Assembly (NCBI GenBank): GCA_002309995.1
Contig: DBYB01000032.1
Location: 6,879-13,461 of the forward strand
DNA: 6,583 nt
Source of the DNA: Bacteroidales bacterium UBA1197
GTDB taxonomy: Bacteria; Bacteroidota; Bacteroidia; Bacteroidales; UBA932
Direction of reading: 5' to 3'
This document shows, piece after piece, positions 1-6,583 of the stretch (position 1 is the stretch's first letter; every line of letters begins with the position of its first letter). Made by a program: the position numbers and the translations under genes. The notes under the pieces were generated by a model. It was not told the DNA's origin. It was given only the letters and a program-made list of their open reading frames with translations, and ran no database searches.

Positions 1-3000
1 GTAGCAACCACCGACCGCAGCCCTCTTGCTGGGGTAACGGTGTATGTTAAAGGCACTTCCACCGGCACGCTCACCGACACTGAAGGCCGTTATTCGCTAA
101 CGGTAGGTGCCGATGTCAAGGAAATAACGTTCTCAATGCTGGGATACCTCGACAAAAACATAAAGACCACCGAGAACGACAACTACTTCCGCATGGTCTT
201 TCTGGACGAATCGTCAACTGCATTGAGCGAAGCGGTAGTGGTCGCCTTCGGAACCACCCAGAAAAGGGAGTCGATAGTGACCTCGGTGGAGAGCATCAAC
301 CCCGAGCAGCTCAAGTCGCTCCACTCTCCCACCCTGTCACAGTCTTTTGCGGGCAACCTGGCCGGCGTTATTTCCACCCAGTCATCCGGCGAACCCGGCT
401 CGGACGGTGCCAATTTCTGGATCCGCGGTATTTCCACCTTCGGCCCCAACAGCAAGCCTTTGTATATCCTCGACGGAATAGAGGTCGGCGTAGGGGTGCT
501 TGACGGTATCTCTCCGGAATCAATCGAGTCGTTTGCCGTGCTTAAAGACGCTGCGGCGACGGCTCTCTACGGCTCCCGCGGCGCAAACGGCGTCATGGTC
601 ATTACCACCAAGAGCGGACGTACGTCAGACAAGATGTCCATCAACGTCCACTTCAATTCGACGGTAAACACCTTCACCAAGGTATCCGAAATCGCCGACG
701 GGATAACTTATATGGAGAACTACAACGAGGCTCTCCGCACCCGCGGCGGCAACGATTATTATCTGCCGGCCAAAATCGAGGCTGCCAAGCAGGGAATCAA
801 CAATTATGAGTACCCGCTTGTCAACTGGTACGATATGATTTTCCGCAAGTACTCTACCGCCCAGAGCGCCGACGTGAACATACGTGGCGGCGGAAACCGC
901 GTAAACTACTTCCTGAGCGCTATGTTCGCCAACCAGAACGGTATGCTGCGAAACTCCCCGGAAGTATCGTTCGACACCGGCCTTAACGCACGCAAGTTCT
1001 CGTTCCAGAGCAATGTGACCGCCAAACTGACCAACAGCACTACGGCGTCCATAAAGATGACCTCCATATTGTTCTACAAGAACATGCCGTATTACAGCAC
1101 GCAGCATTATTTTGCCGCGGCTCTATATGCCAATCCCGTAAACGTATCGCCCACATACCCCTCTGAGTGGCTGGGCAACGATGCCGACTATGTAGTGTTC
1201 GGCGGTACCGACGAGTGGGACGGAACCACATCGTGGACCAACCCCTACATGGACCTTTCGGAAGGCTACCGCAAGCAGTTTACAGAGAACACCACGACTT
1301 CGGTCCGCCTGGACCAGAACCTCGACATGATAACCCCGGGACTCAAACTGTGGGGACAGGCGTCGTTCTATTCCTACACTGCCGCTACCCTTACTTTCCG
1401 CAAGGCGCCTTGGCTCTACCGTCTTCAGGGGATAGATACCGACCCCGTCAGCGGCGAAAAGACCTACTACCTCTCACAGCTGGGCAGCGAAGGGTCGAAA
1501 TACATAGGCTCCGATACTTCATCGAGCGGCTATCGCGAACTTAACCTGCAGACCAACCTCGAATACGCCCGCAGTTTCGGCCCACATTCCATAAACGCCG
1601 TGGTCCTGTACCACCAGAAGGAACACGTTGACAATCAGGCCTCCAGTTACAACGCCCGCCTGCCCAAGCGCGAGCAGGGATTCGCCGGACGTCTGTCATA
1701 CACGCTTCTGGACCGGTACGTACTCGAAGCCAACTTCGGATACAACGGCAGCGAAAACTTCATGAGAGGGCACCGCTGGGGCTTCTTCCCCTCCATGGCG
1801 GCCGGCTGGATCATCTCCAACGAGCCGTTCTGGGACAATCTCCGCAGCACCGTTGACCTGTTGAAGATACGCTATTCCTACGGCCTTTCCGGTAACGACT
1901 ACCTGTCGGTACGCTTCCCCTACATCTCTTCGGTCGCAATGAATGTCAACAGCGGTTTTATCCAGGGATCCTGCGCCGACGGCTTCTATTCCGAAAAGGG
2001 TAACGTCGTGAACCTGTGGGGTAACGAAGACGCCACCTGGGAAGTGAGCCGCAAGCACGATATCGGCATCGAATTCGGCTTTATGCAACATCTCAAATTC
2101 ATCCTCGACATTTTTGACGAAAACCGTACGGGCATATTCATGGCCCGCCAGGTACTCCCCGCCACAACCGGTCTTTCAGGCGTGTCGCCACGGGGTAATC
2201 TTGGCGCAGTGCGCAACAGAGGTGTTGACTTCAGCCTCGAGTACAAGCGCATTTTCAATCCGGACTTTTCCATCAGCGCGCGCGGCACATTCACCTACGC
2301 CCACAACGAAATAACCGACTACGACGAGCCGGAGATCCAGCCTTATCCTTATCAGTCAAAGATAGGCCAGCCGGTATATGCTCCTTACGGACTCATCGCG
2401 GAAGGCCTGTTCAAAGACCAGGAAGACATAGACAACTCGCCTACCCAGACTTTCAGCACCAACTATAAGCCCGGCGACATCAAGTACAAGAATATGAATG
2501 ACGACGATGTCATAGACGAGAACGACGCTACCTACCTCGGGCTGCCCACCGTGCCGGAAATCAACTACGGATTCGGCGCCACCATGAAATACAAGTCGTT
2601 CGACTTCTCGTTCTTCTTCTCCGGGCGCGACAGGGTATCCATCCTTATGTCCGACGCGGTACATCCGTTCGTCAACAAAACGCACCGCGGCTTGAATATG
2701 TTCAAATGGGTGGCCGACGACCACTGGAGCGAGAGCAATCCGAACCCCGACGCCAAATACCCCCGCCTTGACTGGGAATACAACCCCAACAACATCCCTG
2801 CGTCGAGTTTCTGGCTCCGGGACGGTAAATTCCTGCGATTGAAAAACGTGGAGCTTGGATGGACCTGGAAGGAAACCCTCAGGGTGTACTGCACGGGCAC
2901 CAACCTGTTTGTCCTGTCTCCGTTCAAACTCTGGGATCCGGAACTGGCAAACGGCGCCGGAGTATCTTATCCTCTTACCAAGAGCGTTCAACTCGGTCTG

Positions 3001-3015
3001 CAACTTTTTTTCTAA
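1..3015 (+). CDS. SusC-like TonB-dependent outer-membrane transporter (5'-partial)
   Basis: This is the outer-membrane beta-barrel that imports oligomers captured by its SusD partner, using TonB energy; in this family the cargo is usually glycan. The frame is open from nt 1 (it begins VATTDRSPLAGVTV), so the signal peptide and the first part of the N-terminal domain lie outside the window; 1004 residues are visible, against roughly 1000-1100 for the family. In window numbering, residues 1 to about 70 form a carboxypeptidase-regulatory-like beta-sandwich (KGTSTGTLTDTEGRYSL). Residues 76-90 form a TonB-box-like segment (SEAVVVAFGTTQKRE). The plug runs to about residue 206, with the family signatures LYILDG (154-159) and DAAATALYGSRGANGV. 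The barrel follows, with LLKIRYSYGLSGN, an acidic loop at 831-842, FLRLKNVELGW, and a C-terminal strand ending in Phe-Phe. An STN domain, which would hint at ECF-sigma/anti-sigma control, could lie upstream and cannot be judged. The susD-like gene starts 15 nt downstream, implying one transcript. Family assignment is very secure; the substrate is unknown. Confidence 0.97.
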   Translation, partial: VATTDRSPLAGVTVYVKGTSTGTLTDTEGRYSLTVGADVKEITFSMLGYLDKNIKTTENDNYFRMVFLDESSTALSEAVVVAFGTTQKRESIVTSVESINPEQLKSLHSPTLSQSFAGNLAGVISTQSSGEPGSDGANFWIRGISTFGPNSKPLYILDGIEVGVGVLDGISPESIESFAVLKDAAATALYGSRGANGVMVITTKSGRTSDKMSINVHFNSTVNTFTKVSEIADGITYMENYNEALRTRGGNDYYLPAKIEAAKQGINNYEYPLVNWYDMIFRKYSTAQSADVNIRGGGNRVNYFLSAMFANQNGMLRNSPEVSFDTGLNARKFSFQSNVTAKLTNSTTASIKMTSILFYKNMPYYSTQHYFAAALYANPVNVSPTYPSEWLGNDADYVVFGGTDEWDGTTSWTNPYMDLSEGYRKQFTENTTTSVRLDQNLDMITPGLKLWGQASFYSYTAATLTFRKAPWLYRLQGIDTDPVSGEKTYYLSQLGSEGSKYIGSDTSSSGYRELNLQTNLEYARSFGPHSINAVVLYHQKEHVDNQASSYNARLPKREQGFAGRLSYTLLDRYVLEANFGYNGSENFMRGHRWGFFPSMAAGWIISNEPFWDNLRSTVDLLKIRYSYGLSGNDYLSVRFPYISSVAMNVNSGFIQGSCADGFYSEKGNVVNLWGNEDATWEVSRKHDIGIEFGFMQHLKFILDIFDENRTGIFMARQVLPATTGLSGVSPRGNLGAVRNRGVDFSLEYKRIFNPDFSISARGTFTYAHNEITDYDEPEIQPYPYQSKIGQPVYAPYGLIAEGLFKDQEDIDNSPTQTFSTNYKPGDIKYKNMNDDDVIDENDATYLGLPTVPEINYGFGATMKYKSFDFSFFFSGRDRVSILMSDAVHPFVNKTHRGLNMFKWVADDHWSESNPNPDAKYPRLDWEYNPNNIPASSFWLRDGKFLRLKNVELGWTWKETLRVYCTGTNLFVLSPFKLWDPELANGAGVSYPLTKSVQLGLQLFF

Positions 3016-3030
3016 ATTTGGACTCTGATC

Positions 3031-4959
3031 ATGAAAAAGACTTTATTGATCCTCGCTATACTCCCGTTCCTTGCGGCCTGCAACTTTTTGGATGTTGTGC
3101 CTGAAGATACCGCAAGCGTGTCGGATCTGTACTCCTCTCCTATGCAGGCGGAGCGCACGCTGAACTCGGTTTACGGCTTCTTCCCTCACCACATAGGCTA
3201 TCATACCTATCCCGATTTCTTCCAGAGCGGCGAAGTGGTTACGTTCTACAGCAACCCTATCCGCTGGGCCGCTTGGAAGGCCATGCTGCACGGCTACGAG
3301 AGTTCCAACAGCACATACTTCGGCATGTGGTCGGGCGACACCGCAACCCAGCCCGGAGCCATGAAATATGACCTCTACAAAGGCATACGCAACGCCTGGA
3401 CTTTCATCAACAACGTAGAATCCGTGCCCGGCCTGAGTCCCGAGAAGGCCAAGGTCTATACGGGCGAGGCTTATTTCCTCATCGGCCTGCTGCACTGGGT
3501 GCTTATGCAGCATTACGGACCCGTGGTGGTGGTTGACCATGAGATTTCGATGAACGAGCAGGTATCGAACATTCTCGTGCAGCGCTCTTCATGGGACGAT
3601 TGCGCCGAATTCGTATGCCGTATGTTCGACGAAGCGGCCACAAGGCTTCCCGCGCACCGCGACGACAAAGAGGCCGGGCGTGCCACTTCCGTTGCCGCCA
3701 AGGCCATCAAGGCCAGCGTGCTGGTCTATACCGCCAGTCCCCTGGTGAACGGCAATACGGACTTTGCCGACTTCCTCAATTTCGACAAGACTCCGCTGAT
3801 CTCGCAAACCTACGACAAAAACAAGTGGAAAACGGCCCTGGACGCACTCCAGGATGCAATAGACCTGGCAGAAAGAGAGGGCTACCATCTGTATGTCGAC
3901 CCGGCGGCCAGCGCCCTTCCCGAAAAAGAACGGGGACGCAACAACTACTATAAGCTGTTCATCCAGCCCATGACCGACAGCGGCAATAAGTGCGAGTACC
4001 TCTGGTCTTCCGCCTATGACGACCGCACCAACACTCCGAAGGGCTATTTCAACTACATCATCCAGAGGCTCGGAACACCCCGTGCATGGGATGGAGCCAA
4101 GGGCACCGACCTCGACAACTTCAGGCCCATGAGCGTTCCGACCATGCAGGCGGTTTGCACCTTCCTTACCGAAGACGGACTTCCCCTGTGGGCCGATCCA
4201 AAGACGAAGGATGAATTTGCCGCCAACAATCTCCTGACCATAGCGCCGGGCGATTCCACAGCTCGCCTGCACCGCGGACGGGAGCCCCGCTTCTATGCGT
4301 CGGTGGTGTTCGACCGCGGAAACATCATCTACAACGGAAAAGAGAAGAACACCATCTACACACGCGCAGGAGAGTATCACGGCTACTGCGGCAGCCGCAC
4401 CTTGTATCATTCCTGCACTGGTTACTATTTCCAGAAGTTCGTGTCAATCAGCACCCAGTTCGACCAGACCAACCGCACGTTCAAACCGGTTTCCTACAGG
4501 GTTCCGTTCCTACGTCTGGCTGAGTTGTACCTCGATTATGCCGAGGCCAGCTTCGAGCTCAACGGAAGCTTGGATGCCAAGAGTATAGCATACATCGACA
4601 AAGTGCGCTCCCGCTGCGGACTGCCCGGATTCTCCGAGTCGTGGTCCAAAGCCGGCGGCATTCCCTCCGGCGACCAGCTCCGGGAGGCTATACGTGCCGA
4701 GATTGCTGCAGAAGTATGCCTTGAAGGCCGCAACTACGACAACTTCCGCCGCTGGAAGATTGTGCACAAGTTCCTTGAGAATACGCCTATGGAGCTGAAT
4801 GTCTATGCCGATGATTCTTCGGCCGAGTCGTTCTACAAGCTGGTACCTCTTGAGGAGATTGCCCCGCGCTCTTTCAGCTACCCCAAGAACTATTGGTACG
4901 CGATTCCCATCACGGAAATGAAGATTAACTACAAACTTGTGCAAAATCCAGGATATTAA
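3031..4959 (+). CDS. SusD/RagB-like outer-membrane nutrient-binding lipoprotein
   Basis: This is the surface lipoprotein that binds substrate and caps the adjacent SusC barrel. The ATG at 3031 is preferred because it gives a textbook lipoprotein signal: MKK, a hydrophobic stretch, then the lipobox LAAC with Cys17 as the lipidated residue. The mature protein opens NFLDVVPED, as SusD proteins usually do. SusD N-terminal (TPR-like) features are the stretch from IRNAWTFINNVE to EAYFLIGLLHWVLMQHYGP (about 119-163) and GRATSVAAKAIKASVLVY (216-233). RagB/SusD C-terminal signatures are REPRFYASVVF (417-427), YYFQKF, VPFLRLAELYLDYAEA (491-506), IDKVRSRCGLP (522-532), EGRNYDNFRRWK (565-576) and the terminal NYWYAIPITEM...LVQNPGY. 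At 642 aa it is on the long side for the family (commonly 500-600), with no sign of a frameshift. It lies between the SusC gene (15 nt upstream) and the next lipoprotein gene (1 nt downstream). No clear Shine-Dalgarno is seen, which is normal for Bacteroidota. The ligand cannot be predicted from the sequence. Confidence 0.97.
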   Translation: MKKTLLILAILPFLAACNFLDVVPEDTASVSDLYSSPMQAERTLNSVYGFFPHHIGYHTYPDFFQSGEVVTFYSNPIRWAAWKAMLHGYESSNSTYFGMWSGDTATQPGAMKYDLYKGIRNAWTFINNVESVPGLSPEKAKVYTGEAYFLIGLLHWVLMQHYGPVVVVDHEISMNEQVSNILVQRSSWDDCAEFVCRMFDEAATRLPAHRDDKEAGRATSVAAKAIKASVLVYTASPLVNGNTDFADFLNFDKTPLISQTYDKNKWKTALDALQDAIDLAEREGYHLYVDPAASALPEKERGRNNYYKLFIQPMTDSGNKCEYLWSSAYDDRTNTPKGYFNYIIQRLGTPRAWDGAKGTDLDNFRPMSVPTMQAVCTFLTEDGLPLWADPKTKDEFAANNLLTIAPGDSTARLHRGREPRFYASVVFDRGNIIYNGKEKNTIYTRAGEYHGYCGSRTLYHSCTGYYFQKFVSISTQFDQTNRTFKPVSYRVPFLRLAELYLDYAEASFELNGSLDAKSIAYIDKVRSRCGLPGFSESWSKAGGIPSGDQLREAIRAEIAAEVCLEGRNYDNFRRWKIVHKFLENTPMELNVYADDSSAESFYKLVPLEEIAPRSFSYPKNYWYAIPITEMKINYKLVQNPGY

Positions 4960-4963
4960 TATG
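4957..4963 (+). other. Near-overlapping stop/start junction (TAATATG)
   Basis: The TAA of the SusD-like gene (4957-4959) is separated by a single T from the ATG of the downstream lipoprotein (4961-4963). There is no room for an independent promoter or leader between them, so the two genes are almost certainly co-transcribed. Translational coupling by terminating ribosomes is plausible, but this is inference from spacing only. Confidence 0.8.
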
Positions 4964-6532
4964 AAAAAGTTACTTGTCTTAACTTTTATTACCCTTTGCT
5001 GCTCCTGCTCTTCAGGATATAAGACCCTCAACCGGCAAGCCGCCAAGGAGTATCTTGAGCCGTTCCGTACCGATGTTAGCTGGAACAACTTTGCAAAGAA
5101 GTTTATCTATGCTCCGGCATTCCATTTTGATGAAGTACAAGGTGCTGAATCTTATGTCTTTACGCTGACTCCCGACGGCGGCGAGGCCCTGAGTTTCAAG
5201 GCTTCCAAGCCCACGGCTCCGCTCTCGCCGGTGTGGGACAAACTGCCAGTGGGAAAGCAAGTTGATCTTACCGTGGACGCCCTGGCGGCGGACGGAAAGG
5301 TGATAGCACGGGCCGGCGAACGCAGTTTCCTTAAGGACTTCCCTTTCGAGGGCCCCTACCCCGGACCGGCCTGCGACTACCGCGAGGCGGCGCTCAAGGG
5401 AGCACTGTACGTCCACACCATGCCGGAGATCCAGCACTGGAGCACCTCTACGGTGCCGGACATGAACTATCCGCACAATACCTATCCCTGCAAGATAATA
5501 AGCGCTACTATACGCAACGAGTGCCTGATTGCAACCATGCTGCCCGACCGGCGCGAGAACGCCCTGGCGGTGGCACGCGGCGCGGCGCAGTTCCTTATCG
5601 ACCAGAGTCGGCCCGAAGGAGACCCGCTGGCGTACTTCCCTCCGACCTACTATCTTGACAAGGAGGCATCAAAACGCGACTGGAACAAGGGCAAGACCAT
5701 GACCCTTGAGGCGGCCAGCGCAGGACAGGCTTTCCTTGACCTGTACGATGTTACGGGCGAGAAGCAGTGGCTCGACCGTGCCGTGGCCATAGGCAGGACC
5801 TATATCAAACTCCAGCACGAGGATGGTTCGCTCCCCATCAAGGTGGATTTTGTAACCGGAGAGCCGGTGAACTCGGTGTGCGCTATGCTGCACCCCCTGC
5901 TGCGCTACTACAAGCGTCTTGAGGGATACGGCTTCGGAGAGTTCCTGCCCTACCGCATCAAGGGCGAGGAGTGGATGAATTCCACGGCCGTGAAGGTATT
6001 CGATATGACCGGTCAGTTTGAAGATGTGAACGTCAAGGGTCTGGAGCCTTACCAGAACCTCACCAACTGCACTGCGGCTCCTTACGCTTCGTACCTGCTC
6101 ACCAAGGCAGCGCCCACAAAAGAAGATATCCGCAACTCGGAAGACCTGATCCGCCTGAGCGAAGACCAGTTTACGCATTGGGCCTATCCCGAGCGCACAG
6201 CCGACGGATTCTTCCTGCGTTATACTCCTTGCGTGCACGAGCAGTATCACTACGAGATGCCCGTCGACAACAGCGCCTGCAATGTGGCAAATGCCTGGCT
6301 GGATTACTATCGGGTGACCGGAGACTTGCTCGCCCTTGCCAAGGCCAAGGCTATGATAGACAATATCACCCGCATGCAGAACGCGGTGAACGGCAAGATT
6401 CCCACCACCTTTGAGTGGCGTGACGCCCGCAAAGACCGCAACCGCACGTTCTGGGTCAACTGCTCGCTGAGTTCCATCCAGATGCTGCTCCGCGCCGACA
6501 GCTTGAAGGACGACTTCAACAAACTTCCTTAA
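4961..6532 (+). CDS. SusCD-linked lipoprotein with Ig/Fn3-like domain and (alpha/alpha)-toroid-like domain; putative glycan-active protein of unassigned family
   Basis: A 523-aa exported lipoprotein. The ATG at 4961 is chosen over an in-frame TTG at 4937 because it gives a clean signal peptide (MKKLLVLTFITLCCSC) with Cys16 the likeliest lipidation site. Residues about 50-125 look like an all-beta Ig/Fn3-type domain (VQGAESYVFTLTPDGG, LPVGKQVDLTVDALAADGK). Residues about 135-515 are helix-rich with recurring hairpins (RENALAVARGAAQFLIDQ; LEAASAGQAFLDLYDVTGEKQWLDRAVAIG; NVANAWLDYYRVTGDLLALAKAKAM). This is the pattern of (alpha/alpha) toroid, six-hairpin-type glycosidases and lyases. Inter-helix loops carry polar, aromatic-rich motifs that could form an active site: HTMPEIQHW, YPHNTYPCK, HEDGSLP (286-292), QFEDV (352-356), CVHEQYHYEMPVDNS (424-438) and FEWRD (484-488). 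I could not match these to GH88, GH105 or another named family. The toroid fold is inferred from helix periodicity and its catalytic residues are unproven; position behind susC/susD supports a glycan role. A non-catalytic binding protein remains possible. The CDS is secure; the function is tentative. Confidence 0.93.
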   Translation: MKKLLVLTFITLCCSCSSGYKTLNRQAAKEYLEPFRTDVSWNNFAKKFIYAPAFHFDEVQGAESYVFTLTPDGGEALSFKASKPTAPLSPVWDKLPVGKQVDLTVDALAADGKVIARAGERSFLKDFPFEGPYPGPACDYREAALKGALYVHTMPEIQHWSTSTVPDMNYPHNTYPCKIISATIRNECLIATMLPDRRENALAVARGAAQFLIDQSRPEGDPLAYFPPTYYLDKEASKRDWNKGKTMTLEAASAGQAFLDLYDVTGEKQWLDRAVAIGRTYIKLQHEDGSLPIKVDFVTGEPVNSVCAMLHPLLRYYKRLEGYGFGEFLPYRIKGEEWMNSTAVKVFDMTGQFEDVNVKGLEPYQNLTNCTAAPYASYLLTKAAPTKEDIRNSEDLIRLSEDQFTHWAYPERTADGFFLRYTPCVHEQYHYEMPVDNSACNVANAWLDYYRVTGDLLALAKAKAMIDNITRMQNAVNGKIPTTFEWRDARKDRNRTFWVNCSLSSIQMLLRADSLKDDFNKLP

Positions 6533-6583
6533 TCGCTTCGGGGTTCCTTCCTGCGGAGGACCGTCTGCGCCCACGCAGCCGAG
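6533..6583. other. Non-coding 3' tail with short stem-loops
   Basis: The 51 nt after the last stop codon contain no recognisable start of another gene. Two small perfect inverted repeats are visible: TCCT/AGGA around GCGG (6549-6560) and CTGCG/CGCAG around CCCA (6565-6578). CTGCG also occurs at 6551-6555, so alternative pairing with CGCAG is possible. No T-tract follows before the window ends, so an intrinsic terminator cannot be claimed. Confidence 0.3.

Noticed and set aside
40..42. GTG at 40 as the start of the SusC-like gene
   Set aside because: The frame is open from nt 1, and the residues before it (VATTDRSPLAGVT) belong to the conserved N-terminal beta-sandwich. The true start is upstream of the window.
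1167..1544. 125-aa plus-strand frame inside the SusC-like gene
   Set aside because: It is Arg/Pro-rich, has no domain, and lies wholly within conserved barrel sequence in another frame.
3005..3011. T7 run at the end of the SusC-like gene as an intrinsic terminator or slippage site
   Set aside because: The run encodes the conserved terminal Leu-Phe-Phe of the barrel, no strong hairpin precedes it, and the SusD-like gene follows at once.
3589..4410. 273-aa antisense reading frame opposite the SusD-like gene
   Set aside because: The sense strand encodes unmistakable SusD motifs throughout. The antisense product has no family features or initiation context.
4937..4960. TTG at 4937 as the start of the third gene
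   Set aside because: It would add MCKIQDIN before the signal peptide and overlap the SusD-like gene. ATG 4961 gives a standard lipoprotein signal.
5669..6574. 301-aa antisense reading frame opposite the third gene
   Set aside because: The translation is rich in Val, Gly, His and Arg with no recognisable domain, and it mirrors a well-supported sense gene. It is a codon-bias shadow in GC-rich DNA.

Overview
The window holds one tightly packed, plus-strand gene cluster from a Bacteroidota genome, almost certainly Bacteroidales. It contains a SusC-type TonB-dependent transporter (5' end cut off), its SusD-type lipoprotein partner, and a third lipoprotein of unassigned family that probably acts on glycans. 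The SusC/SusD pair is diagnostic of the phylum. GC content looks moderately high by eye (about mid-50s percent, not measured over the whole window). That would fit an Alistipes- or Muribaculaceae-like lineage better than classical low-GC Bacteroides, but it does not fix the genus.

Layout: nt 1-3015 encode the SusC-like protein, with the frame open at the left edge. After 15 nt, nt 3031-4959 encode the SusD-like protein, complete at 642 aa. After a single base, nt 4961-6532 encode a complete 523-aa lipoprotein with an Ig/Fn3-like N-terminal domain and a large helical domain resembling an (alpha/alpha) toroid. The last 51 nt are non-coding as far as can be seen and contain short stem-loops without a visible T-tract. 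There are no RNA genes, mobile elements, CRISPR arrays or recognisable regulators. The promoter and any hybrid two-component, ECF-sigma/anti-sigma or SusR-type regulator would lie outside the window.

Probable joint function: this is the core of a polysaccharide-utilization-type locus. The SusD-like lipoprotein would sit as a lid on the SusC-like barrel, capture an oligomer (usually a glycan) at the cell surface and pass it through the outer membrane at the expense of TonB energy. The third lipoprotein is the cargo-specific member: a putative glycan hydrolase, lyase or other carbohydrate-active protein. Its family could not be recognised by eye, so the substrate of the locus is unknown. This protein is the most promising candidate for something undescribed here; the SusC and SusD genes look conventional.
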